64,000 nt of DNA from Pseudomonas baetica (GTDB lineage: Bacteria; Pseudomonadota; Gammaproteobacteria; Pseudomonadales; Pseudomonadaceae): positions 3,585,001 through 3,649,000 of the forward strand of contig NZ_PHHE01000001.1 of the NCBI RefSeq assembly GCF_002813455.1, read 5' to 3'. The stretch's first letter is position 1. The number at the start of each line of letters is the position of its first letter. The translations under genes were made by a program, and so were the position numbers. The notes beneath the pieces are model-generated. The model saw only the letters and a list, made by a program, of their open reading frames with translations. It searched no databases and was not told where the DNA came from. Positions 1 to 9,690 of this stretch are shown one piece after another.

Positions 1-69
1 CGCGACACCGTTCTGCAACCTTATCAGCCGCTTGATCCGGCCGCGGTTCAACCGCAGTCGCAGCCGTAA
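1..69 (+). CDS. C-terminal tail of upstream T6SS gene, probably tssL (partial)
   Basis: An open frame runs from the window edge to a TAA at 67-69 and ends in a Pro/Gln-rich tail (PLDPAAVQPQSQP). Only 22 residues are visible, so nothing in it is diagnostic. Its identity as TssL (DotU/IcmH family, inner-membrane partner of TssM) is inferred from its position directly before tssM, which is the usual order in HSI-II-like clusters. Confidence 0.5.
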   Translation, partial: RDTVLQPYQPLDPAAVQPQSQP

Positions 70-81
70 CAGGGACGTGTG

Positions 82-3000
82 ATGAAGAATTTTTTCAAGA
101 AAGTCGGCGCCTTCCTGCGCCAGACCTGGGTCTGGACCCTGCTGCTGGTGCTGTTCGTGGCGCTGCTGGTATGGTTCGTCGGCCCGTTGTTGGCAGTGGA
201 TGACTACAAGTTCTGGGAGAGCGCGACCTCGCGTCTGTTGACCATCAGCGTCTTGTTCCTGATCTGGGGCCTGACCATGGTCTTCGTCAGCTGGCGCGCC
301 GGTGTGCGCAAGAAAGCTGTCGAAGAAACCGAAGACGGTCAGGATAAAATCCGCCGCGAAGAGCTGATCGACGACGAGCAGAAAGAGTTGAAGGCGCGCT
401 TCAAGGACGCGCTGAAAACCCTGAAAACCTCAAGCCTGTATCGCGGCCGTAGCGAGCGCTGGCGCAGTGACTTGCCGTGGTATCTGTTGATCGGCCCACA
501 GGCCTCGGGCAAGACCAGCCTGCTGGACTTTTCCGGTCTGGAATTCCCGATCAACAAGATCGACCGCAAACTGACCCGCGACACCCTCGGCACCCGTCAT
601 TGCGACTGGTACTTCGCCGACCACGGTGTGCTGATCGATACCGCCGGCCGTTACACCACCCAACCGGACGCAGAAGTCGACGGCAGTGCCTGGCGTACCT
701 TGCTGGAGCTGCTGCGCAAGCGTCGTCGCGGCCGTCCGCTGAACGGCGTGCTGGTGACCATTCCGGTGGAAACCCTCACCGGTGGCAGCGAGCAGGACAT
801 CGATACCCTGGCGCGCCAGGTTCGTGGTCGTCTGCAAGACGTTTATCAGAAGCTGCACGTCGATGTGCCGGTCTATCTGGTGCTGAGCAAGGCTGACAAA
901 CTGCTGGGCTTTGACGAGTTCTTCGATCAACTGACCCGCGAAGAAAGCGATCAGGTGCTGGGTACCAGTTTCCGCAAGGATCAACAGGGCACCGACGTGG
1001 CTGTGCTGCGCAACGAGTTCGAAGAACTGCTGCGTCGCCTCAACAGCCAGGTGATCATGCGCATGCACTCCGAGCGCGATACCCAGCGCCGTGGCCGCAT
1101 CCTCGACTTCCCGCATCAGTTGGGGCAGATCGGCGAGCGCCTGTGCCTGTTCGTCGACATGGCGTTCACCGGCAACCGCTATCAGCGCGCGACGCAACTG
1201 CGTGGTTTCTACCTGACCAGCGCACCGCACCTTACCCAAGAGATGGATTCGACCACCGCCGGCATCGGCGCCAGCCTCGGCATGAACGCCGGTGTGCTGC
1301 CAACGTTGCGCAGCGGACGTTCGCGTTTCATCCATCATCTGTTCAGCCAGGTGATTTTCCCCGAGTCCGATCTCGCCGGTCTGGACAAGCGCGAGCGCAG
1401 CCGCATTCATTGGGGCCAACGTGCGCTGTACGTTGGCGCACTGGCGGCGCTGGCACTGTTCGGCATGCTCTGGGCGGGCGGTTTCTCGGCCAATTACGAG
1501 CGGCTGGAAAACCTGCGCACACTGGCGCAGAACTGGACTCAGCAGCGTTCGTCACTGACCCCGCGCGATGACGCCATGGGGGTGCTGAAAACCCTCGACA
1601 CCAGCTACGCGGCGACGCAGGCGTTCCCGAAAAAGGGCGATGTCTCGTACCACGAACGCGGTGGTCTGTATCAGGGCGAAGACGTCAACCCAGTGGTCAA
1701 AGAGGCTTACGAGCGCGAGCTTGAGAAGCAACTGCTGCCGCGGGTTGCGACGATGCTGGAAGGGCAGATCCGCGCCAACATGAAGGACCGCGAAAAGCTG
1801 ATCAACAGCCTGCGTGCGTACCTGATGTTGAACATGAAGGATCGTCGTGATGCCGCATGGCTCAAGGACTGGATCGCCACTGACTGGTCGCAGCGTTACA
1901 CCGGCAACACCGCGGTGCAGAACGGTCTGAACAGCCACCTCGAGCGCCTGCTGAAGCAGCCGTTCATCTATCCGCTCAACGATCAGTTGGTGACTCAGGC
2001 ACGTCAGGTTCTGCGCGCCGAATCGCTGGCGACCGTGGTCTACCGCATGCTCCGCGAGCAGGCGCGCAACCTGCCGGAATATCGCTTCAGCCAACACCTC
2101 GGCCCGCAGGGCTCGCTGTTTATCGGCACCGAATACGTGATCCCGGGTTTCTACACCCAACAGGGTTATCAGCAGTACTTCTCGGTGCAGGGTTCGGCGC
2201 TGGTCACCGACATCCTGCGTGACAACTGGGTGCTGGGCGAAGGCGTGGGCATCAGCGACATGGACTTGCGCCGCCTGATGGTCGAGCTGGAGCAACTGTA
2301 CTTCCGTGACTACGCCAACTACTGGAGCGAAGCCGTTGGCCAGGTGGCCTTGCCGCCGATCAGCGACGCCGGTGAAGGCGCCGAGCAACTGGCGGGCCTG
2401 ACCTCGGCCAACTCGCCGGTGTTGGCATTGCTGACTGAAGTACGTGAAAACACGCGCTTCCCGGCAGCCGCTGATCCGGTGGACGAAGCCGGTGACGCTG
2501 CCGATGCGTTGGCTGGGCAGAAAGGCAAACTGGGCAAAGTCGGCAAACTGGCCTCGGCCGCGGCGGACAAGGCTTCGGCCCTGAGCGTCGCGAAAAACCT
2601 GCCGGACACCGCCAAGAAGTCCCTGCAACGTCGCTTCGAGCCGCTGCATCGTTTGCTCGATGACAACAACGGCCCGGCCGCTGACCTGACCCCGGCCCTC
2701 AGCGCGCTCAACGACCTGCAACTGCAACTGTCCGGTCTGGCCCGTTCCAGTACGCCGGAACAAGCCGCGTTCGAACTGGCGAAAACCCGCATGAGCGGCC
2801 AGCGTGATGCGTTGACCAACCTGCGTGCCGCCTCGGGTCGTCTGCCGCGTCCGCTGAGCGTGTGGTTCAACGTGCTGGCCGAAGACTCCTGGCGCCTGGT
2901 GCTCAACGATGCCTACCAATACCTGAACGGCCGTTATCAGAACGAGCTGTACAGCGTGTATGGCAAAACCATCAGCAAGCGTTATCCGTTCAGCGCCAGC

Positions 3001-3621
3001 AGCACCAGCGACGTGGCGATCAGCGACTTCCGCGAGTTCTTCCGCGCTCAGGGCACCGTCGACCGCTTCTTCGACAGCTACCTGCGTCCGTTCGTCAGCG
3101 GTGATCCGGGCAACTACCGGATGCGCAGCGTCGACGGTCACAGCCTGCCGGTGTCCAAGGTCTACCTCGATCAGATGGCCGCCGCGCTGACGATTCGTCA
3201 GAGCTTCTTCTCGATCAACCCGGCCGAGCCGACCGTGCAGTTCAAGCTTGAGCCGTACACCCTCGACCCGGCGGTCAGCCGTTCCGAGTTCAAGTTCGGC
3301 GACAAGACCATGGAATACCGTCACGGCCCGATCCTGCCAATGTCGTTCAAATGGCCGACCGATGCTGAAGACGGCCGCACCAGTCTGGTTATGGACAAAA
3401 TGGCCGGGCGCCCGATCGGCATCGAGAAGAACTCCGGCCCATGGTCGCTGTTCCGTCTGTTCGACCTGATGCAGACCGAGTACCTGACCGGTCGCGACGT
3501 GCTGGTGTTGAAAGCCGATGTGGGTGGCCTGCGCGCCAACTACCTGCTGACCAGCCAACGCACGCCGAACCCGTTCGACATGGGCGTACTGCGCACCTTC
3601 CGTATGCCGGTGCAGCTCTGA
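82..3621 (+). CDS. tssM: Type VI secretion inner-membrane protein TssM (IcmF family)
   Basis: TssM forms the membrane complex of the type VI secretion system with TssL and TssJ and spans the inner membrane into the periplasm. Two hydrophobic segments (about residues 18-40 and 52-72) flank the start of the cytoplasmic domain. That domain has a Walker A loop GPQASGKT near residue 139, so it belongs to the NTP-binding class of TssM. A third membrane segment lies near residues 449-470, followed by the long periplasmic half. A GTG at 79 is also in frame, but the AGGGA at 71-75 is better spaced for the ATG at 82. The length of about 1180 residues is normal for the family. An Ala/Lys-rich, low-complexity stretch (about 797-840) interrupts the periplasmic part. 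The stop overlaps the next start (TGATG), indicating translational coupling. Confidence 0.96.
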   Translation: MKNFFKKVGAFLRQTWVWTLLLVLFVALLVWFVGPLLAVDDYKFWESATSRLLTISVLFLIWGLTMVFVSWRAGVRKKAVEETEDGQDKIRREELIDDEQKELKARFKDALKTLKTSSLYRGRSERWRSDLPWYLLIGPQASGKTSLLDFSGLEFPINKIDRKLTRDTLGTRHCDWYFADHGVLIDTAGRYTTQPDAEVDGSAWRTLLELLRKRRRGRPLNGVLVTIPVETLTGGSEQDIDTLARQVRGRLQDVYQKLHVDVPVYLVLSKADKLLGFDEFFDQLTREESDQVLGTSFRKDQQGTDVAVLRNEFEELLRRLNSQVIMRMHSERDTQRRGRILDFPHQLGQIGERLCLFVDMAFTGNRYQRATQLRGFYLTSAPHLTQEMDSTTAGIGASLGMNAGVLPTLRSGRSRFIHHLFSQVIFPESDLAGLDKRERSRIHWGQRALYVGALAALALFGMLWAGGFSANYERLENLRTLAQNWTQQRSSLTPRDDAMGVLKTLDTSYAATQAFPKKGDVSYHERGGLYQGEDVNPVVKEAYERELEKQLLPRVATMLEGQIRANMKDREKLINSLRAYLMLNMKDRRDAAWLKDWIATDWSQRYTGNTAVQNGLNSHLERLLKQPFIYPLNDQLVTQARQVLRAESLATVVYRMLREQARNLPEYRFSQHLGPQGSLFIGTEYVIPGFYTQQGYQQYFSVQGSALVTDILRDNWVLGEGVGISDMDLRRLMVELEQLYFRDYANYWSEAVGQVALPPISDAGEGAEQLAGLTSANSPVLALLTEVRENTRFPAAADPVDEAGDAADALAGQKGKLGKVGKLASAAADKASALSVAKNLPDTAKKSLQRRFEPLHRLLDDNNGPAADLTPALSALNDLQLQLSGLARSSTPEQAAFELAKTRMSGQRDALTNLRAASGRLPRPLSVWFNVLAEDSWRLVLNDAYQYLNGRYQNELYSVYGKTISKRYPFSASSTSDVAISDFREFFRAQGTVDRFFDSYLRPFVSGDPGNYRMRSVDGHSLPVSKVYLDQMAAALTIRQSFFSINPAEPTVQFKLEPYTLDPAVSRSEFKFGDKTMEYRHGPILPMSFKWPTDAEDGRTSLVMDKMAGRPIGIEKNSGPWSLFRLFDLMQTEYLTGRDVLVLKADVGGLRANYLLTSQRTPNPFDMGVLRTFRMPVQL

Positions 3622-4349
3622 TGCTGGTGGCCAGTGCCTGGCGCAGCGCGGCGCGTACCGACCCGGGCAAGGTGCGGGCGCGCAACGAAGATGCCTTCCT
3701 CGACTCGCCACAGCAGGGGCTGTGGGTGGTCGCGGACGGCATGGGCGGTCATCAGGGTGGCGACATCGCCAGCCAGTTGATCGTCGCCAGCCTGGCTGAA
3801 CTGCCGCAACACGAGGCCTTCGACGAACGCCTCAAAGCCATCCGCCAGTGCCTGCACTGGCTGAACCGGCGCTTGGGGCAGGAGTTGACGGTCACCGCCG
3901 GACGTCACGACAGCATCATGGGCAGCACCGTCGTAGCGCTGCTGGTGGAAGGCAATCGCGCGGCCTGCATCTGGGCCGGCGACAGCCGTTGTTATATGTG
4001 GCGCGGGCAGCGGCTGTATCAGCTGTCCAAAGACCATTCGCTGCAACAGCAACTGATCGACGAACAGCAAATGAGCGTCGAACAGGCGGCAGCGCATCCG
4101 GCGGCTCAGGCATTGACCCGAGCTGTTGGCGCGGCCGAAACACTGACCCTGGATGTACTGGAACTCGAGGTCTATCCGGGCGATGCGTTTTTGCTCTGCA
4201 GCGATGGTTTGTACCAAGGCCTGAGCAGCGATGCCCTCGGCACCGCCCTCAGCCTGAGCGCGCCACACGTGGCGCTGGAACGTTTGTTCGACGGCGCCCT
4301 GCGGGGCTCCGCTCGCGACAACCTGACTGCCGTGGTGATCCGCCAATGA
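3621..4349 (+). CDS. stp1: PP2C-family Ser/Thr phosphatase of the T6SS cluster (Stp1/PppA-like)
   Basis: This is a 242-residue metal-dependent protein phosphatase that fills one PP2C domain. The expected motifs are present in order: RNED (21-24), VADGMGGH (37-44), GST (101-103), AGDSR (119-123), CSDGL (193-197) and DNLTAV (233-238). These supply the aspartates that bind the two metal ions. The start ATG overlaps the tssM stop by one base, and the stop overlaps the kinase start (ATGA), so the three are one transcript. In P. aeruginosa such phosphatases oppose the cluster kinase in post-translational control of T6SS firing. The order icmF-stp1-stk1 is that of HSI-II. Longer upstream in-frame starts lie inside tssM and were not used. 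Confidence 0.94.
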   Translation: MLVASAWRSAARTDPGKVRARNEDAFLDSPQQGLWVVADGMGGHQGGDIASQLIVASLAELPQHEAFDERLKAIRQCLHWLNRRLGQELTVTAGRHDSIMGSTVVALLVEGNRAACIWAGDSRCYMWRGQRLYQLSKDHSLQQQLIDEQQMSVEQAAAHPAAQALTRAVGAAETLTLDVLELEVYPGDAFLLCSDGLYQGLSSDALGTALSLSAPHVALERLFDGALRGSARDNLTAVVIRQ

Positions 4350-5347
4350 GCAAAATCGAATCGCCCATCGATGACTTGCTGATGAGCGAAGAACAGGCCA
4401 GCAACTTGACCTACTTCGCCTTCGCCAAGGCTAACAACGCTGAACCTTTGCTGGCGCCAACCAAGGCCAGCATCGGTGCACTGCCGGACGTACTTGCTGG
4501 CCGTTACCACCTCGAGCGTCTGCTCGGGGCGGGTGGCATGGGCGCCGTTTACCGGGCCAGGGATCTGCTGCACGAACAGTTCGGCGATCCCGACCCTTAC
4601 ATTGCGCTGAAAATCCTCAGCGAAGAATTTGCCGAATCGCCGGACGCCAGTGCCTTGCTCTACAGCGAGTTCGCCCTGACCCGACGCCTGCGCCACGACA
4701 ACGTTGTGCGCGCGCACACCTTTGAAGTCGACACCGATTGCCAGCGGGCCTTCATCACCATGGAATACATGCGTGGCCTGACCCTGGACAAATTGCTCTG
4801 CGAGCGGCCCCTCGGCCTGCCGTGGAAAGAACTGCGCGACATCGTCCTGCCGCTGCTCGACACGTTGGCCTATGCCCACCGTCGCGGCGTGCTGCACGGT
4901 GACATGAAACCGAGCAACGTCATGCTCAGCGAAGACGGCCTGCGCCTCTTCGACTTCGGCTTGGGCCAGGCAGAAGAGGGCACCTTGCCCGGTCTGCCGC
5001 ACCTCAGCCGCGAGCGTTTCAACGCCTGGACCCCGGGCTACGCCGCCCCCGAACTGCTTGAGGGCCAACCGTTGTCGGCCAGCGCAGACGTGTACGGCGT
5101 GGCCTGCGTGATCTATGAACTGGCGGGCGGTAAACACCCGTTCCGCCGCTTGCCCTCGACCCAGGCCCGCGACGAGCATCTGGAGCGCGAGCTGCAAGCC
5201 CCGCAAAACCTACCGAAACACTGTTGGCCAGCGCTGCAAACGGCGCTGAGCTTTGATCCGGCAGCACGCACCATCACTGCCGACCAATTGCGTGACGCCT
5301 TGGGCGCCACTTCGTCCTGGCTACAACGTCTGCGACTTCGGGCGTAA
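4346..5347 (+). CDS. stk1: Ser/Thr protein kinase of the T6SS cluster (Stk1-like)
   Basis: This is a 333-residue Hanks-type kinase. After about 50 leader residues come the glycine loop GAGGMG (61-66), the ALK lysine (K89), the catalytic loop HGDMKPSN (184-191; D186, N191), DFG (203-205) and APE (234-236). The loop reads HGD instead of HRD, so it is a non-RD kinase, which implies no classical activation-loop switching through that arginine. No membrane segment or extracellular sensor domain is visible, unlike PpkA/PknB kinases, so it should be cytoplasmic. It starts inside the phosphatase stop codon. Its likely role is phosphorylation of a T6SS scaffold (Fha-type) protein, reversed by the preceding phosphatase; the substrate is inferred. 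Confidence 0.93.
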   Translation: MSKIESPIDDLLMSEEQASNLTYFAFAKANNAEPLLAPTKASIGALPDVLAGRYHLERLLGAGGMGAVYRARDLLHEQFGDPDPYIALKILSEEFAESPDASALLYSEFALTRRLRHDNVVRAHTFEVDTDCQRAFITMEYMRGLTLDKLLCERPLGLPWKELRDIVLPLLDTLAYAHRRGVLHGDMKPSNVMLSEDGLRLFDFGLGQAEEGTLPGLPHLSRERFNAWTPGYAAPELLEGQPLSASADVYGVACVIYELAGGKHPFRRLPSTQARDEHLERELQAPQNLPKHCWPALQTALSFDPAARTITADQLRDALGATSSWLQRLRLRA

Positions 5348-5375
5348 CGGATGACATTCGAACAGGGAGCACACG

Positions 5376-7412
5376 ATGTTCAACTCAGCTAACGAAACCC
5401 ACTTCAGCCTCAAGGTCGAAGACTACGTGGGCGACCTGCAAGTGCTGTCGTTTGTCGGCACCGAAGGCATCAGCCAGCCGTATCGTTTCGACCTCGAACT
5501 GGTCAGCGAAAACCCCGATCTGGACCTCGAACAACTGCTGCACAAGCAGGCGTTTCTCGCATTCGATCCACAAGGCTCGGGCATCCACGGCCAGATCTAT
5601 CGCGTCGCCCAAGGCGATGCCGGCAAGCGTCTGACTCGCTACAAAGTGTCGATGGTGCCGCAACTGCAATACCTGTATCACCGCACCAACCAACGTATTT
5701 ATCAGCAGATGTCGGCGCCGAAAATCATCGCCCTGATCCTCGAAGAACACGGCATCAAAGGCAACGCCTACAGCTTCCAGCTCAGCCAGCCGTGCCCGGA
5801 TCGCGACTACTGCGTGCAGTACGACGAAACCGACCTGCATTTCGTCCAGCGCCTGTGCGAAGAGGAAGGCATTCACTACCACTTCCAGCACAGCGAAAAA
5901 GGCCACCTGCTGGTGTTCGGCGACGATCAGACCGTGTTCCCCGACCTCGGCCAGCCGACCGCGTACGTGCAAGGCAGCGGCATGGTCGCCGAAGAACCGG
6001 TGATCAAAGGCTTCAAACTGCGCTTGGAAACCCGCACCAGCCGCACCACGCGCCGCGACTACGACTTCGAAAAACCGCGCCTGCAAATGGAAGCCGCGTA
6101 CAAACCCGAAGGCGAGAGCACCGAGCCGGATCTGGAAGACTACGACTACCCGGGCCGCTTCATCGACCGCGCGCGCGGCAAGTTCCTCAGCCAACGTGCC
6201 CTCGAGCGTCACCGCGCCGACTACCGCCAGGCCGAAGGTCGCGGCGACCAGACCAAACTGGTCAGCGGCCATTTCATGGAACTGTCCGACCACCCGCGCA
6301 GCGAGTGGAACGACCTGTGGCTGCTCACCGAAATCTTCCACGAAGGCAAACAGCCGCAAGTCCTCGAAGAAGGCGTGACCAGCGACACCACCGACAACAA
6401 GGACGATTTCCACCAGGGCTACCGCAACACCTTCCTCGCCACCCCGTGGGACGTGTTCTACCGCCCGGCCCTCGAACACCCGAAACCACGCGTCCTCGGC
6501 AGCCAGACCGCCATGGTCACCGGCCCCAAAGGCGAAGAAATCCACTGCGACCAATACGGCCGCATCAAAGTGCAATTCCACTGGGACCGCGAAGGCCTCG
6601 CCGACGACAAAACCAGCTGCTGGCTGCGCGTCTCCAGCTCCTGGGCCGGCGACCGCTACGGCGCCATCAGCATCCCGCGCATCGGCATGGAAGTCCTCGT
6701 CACCTTCCTCGAAGGCGACCCCGACCAGCCCCTCGTCACCGGCTGCCTGTACCACAAGGAAAACCCTGTGCCGTACGCCTTACCGGCGAACAAGACTCGC
6801 AGCGTGTTCAAAACCCTCAGCTCACCGGGGGGCGGCGGTTACAACGAACTGCGTATTGAAGACAAGAAAGGTGCCGAGCAGATCTACATCCATGCCCAGC
6901 GGGATTGGGATGAGAACGTTGAGCATGACCAGAAGATTCGGGTCGGTAATGAGCGTCATGACACGGTGGTTAAGAACACCTACACCGAGCTGAAGGCTGA
7001 GGAACACCGCACCACGATTGCCGACCGCAAGGTTGAAGCGAAGCTGGATGATCATTTGACGGTTGGGCAGAACCAGCATGTGAAGCTGGGGACTGCGCAG
7101 CTCACCAGCGTGGGGAAAGAGATTCACCTTAAGGCAGGGGACAAGATTGTTATTGAGGCGGGGACGGAGCTGACCATTCTTGGGGGTGGGAGCTTTATCA
7201 AGCTTGATGCTGGCGGCGTGACCGTGGTTGGGCCTGTGATCAAGATCAATGCGGGTGGCTCGGCTGGCTCCGGCACTGGGATCGGGATTAAACCGCCGGT
7301 GCTGCCAGGGGCGGCGGATAAGGATAAGGCGGGGAGTTTGATGGATCAGGCGTTGGGGAATACTCCACCTGAGAAGGTTAAGCCGAAGGCTTTTTTTGTG
7401 TTTTCTGAGTGA
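5376..7412 (+). CDS. vgrG: T6SS spike protein VgrG (TssI)
   Basis: VgrG trimerises to form the spike tip that carries effectors. The 678-residue protein has the gp27-like N-terminal half and then a gp5-like OB fold (about residues 375-460, CDQYGRIKVQFHWD motif). It ends in the beta-helix repeat region and a short Gly/Pro-rich C-terminal tail with no enzymatic domain. GGGAG at 5365-5369 serves the ATG. Codon choice shifts at about 6830: upstream third positions are dominated by C, downstream by G/T. This suggests the beta-helix end was exchanged together with the downstream cargo genes. The stop overlaps a possible start of the next gene. Confidence 0.95.
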   Translation: MFNSANETHFSLKVEDYVGDLQVLSFVGTEGISQPYRFDLELVSENPDLDLEQLLHKQAFLAFDPQGSGIHGQIYRVAQGDAGKRLTRYKVSMVPQLQYLYHRTNQRIYQQMSAPKIIALILEEHGIKGNAYSFQLSQPCPDRDYCVQYDETDLHFVQRLCEEEGIHYHFQHSEKGHLLVFGDDQTVFPDLGQPTAYVQGSGMVAEEPVIKGFKLRLETRTSRTTRRDYDFEKPRLQMEAAYKPEGESTEPDLEDYDYPGRFIDRARGKFLSQRALERHRADYRQAEGRGDQTKLVSGHFMELSDHPRSEWNDLWLLTEIFHEGKQPQVLEEGVTSDTTDNKDDFHQGYRNTFLATPWDVFYRPALEHPKPRVLGSQTAMVTGPKGEEIHCDQYGRIKVQFHWDREGLADDKTSCWLRVSSSWAGDRYGAISIPRIGMEVLVTFLEGDPDQPLVTGCLYHKENPVPYALPANKTRSVFKTLSSPGGGGYNELRIEDKKGAEQIYIHAQRDWDENVEHDQKIRVGNERHDTVVKNTYTELKAEEHRTTIADRKVEAKLDDHLTVGQNQHVKLGTAQLTSVGKEIHLKAGDKIVIEAGTELTILGGGSFIKLDAGGVTVVGPVIKINAGGSAGSGTGIGIKPPVLPGAADKDKAGSLMDQALGNTPPEKVKPKAFFVFSE

Positions 7413-7877
7413 TGAGTGTCGTGATGACAACAAACAGGTACGTAAGGCAGATGAAGTGGTTTTCGATTGTTTTGTTGTGCTGGGGGATGACTTCGGGGGC
7501 CTTTGCTTCTTCGTCCAGCACCGCCCAATGCCCAAGCGGCAATTTTGGTGATTTCGTCAAAGCCTTTTCATCTGAGCCAGAGATACAGAAAGCCTTTATT
7601 GCGTCTCCTGTGAAATATGTTCACGTAACAGCTGATGGGAAAATACCGAAGGTTGTCGAGCGGAGCTTAGGCATGATTGCCGCCGATGAGTTGAAGGTAT
7701 TGCTTCCGGAAAATGCCGCCGAATCTGATCTCACTATTGAAATCAAAGAGCCTAACAGAGTAGTCGTCCGTGATGAGGCGGGCCATTTTTTGAAGATTTT
7801 CGTCTTCAAACACAGTGATTGCTGGGCTCTGAATCGATTGGAGGACTGGGCAATCGATGCGGTCATGGATGTAGTGG

Positions 7878-9040
<1,163 letters not shown>

Positions 9041-9690
9041 CAGACACCTCTATCTGGCGAGCATTCTCGCCTAAATGGGTGTCCGGTTTCATTAGACCAC
9101 TACATGGAAGAGATCACTCAGTCTGAGAAACTAGCTCCCGGTGAGTTAGAACTCAAAAAAGGCGTCATATTTGACAGGCTCGTTAATAAGGCTTCTCCCG
9201 AATCTGGCATCTATTTGTATGCCGCAGTATTGGATAGCTATTTAGATGGTGCACGGAAAGGTTCGGCCCAGGCTGCCGTTGCTGCTGCCGGGATCAGTCT
9301 TTCCGGGCAAGCGCCGCGCTTGGAGAATGCCAAGATCCTGGATCTTTTTATTCAGGCATCAACAAGCATTCCAGATGCAGGTTTGGCGCTCTCAAGGTTC
9401 TATTGCGATGAGGGTGAATACGACTATGAACGTCCGTGTACCAACCCTGAAAAATCAATAGCTACGCTGGAAAGTGCTGCGCAGCGTGGCTCAACCAAAG
9501 CACTTCTTCGACTGGGTGAAGTGTACGAAACGGGCAACGTCGTCCCATCGGATCGACCGCGAGCAATGGCGTGTTATCAAGAAGCTCAAAAAAAAGACCC
9601 TGAGTCCAGCAAGCCCTCTGTTGAACGCTTGGCGACCGAAGGCGTCGTCACGAATCATTCAATTCAATGTATTAAAGCAGGAAGCTTCCG

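Noticed and set aside
430..1419. Long minus-strand open frame inside tssM
   Set aside because: It is a GC-rich shadow of tssM; the TssM frame has clear domains and this product resembles nothing.
1552..3711. 719-codon minus-strand open frame
   Set aside because: Antisense shadow of tssM with His/Gln/Arg-rich low-complexity product.
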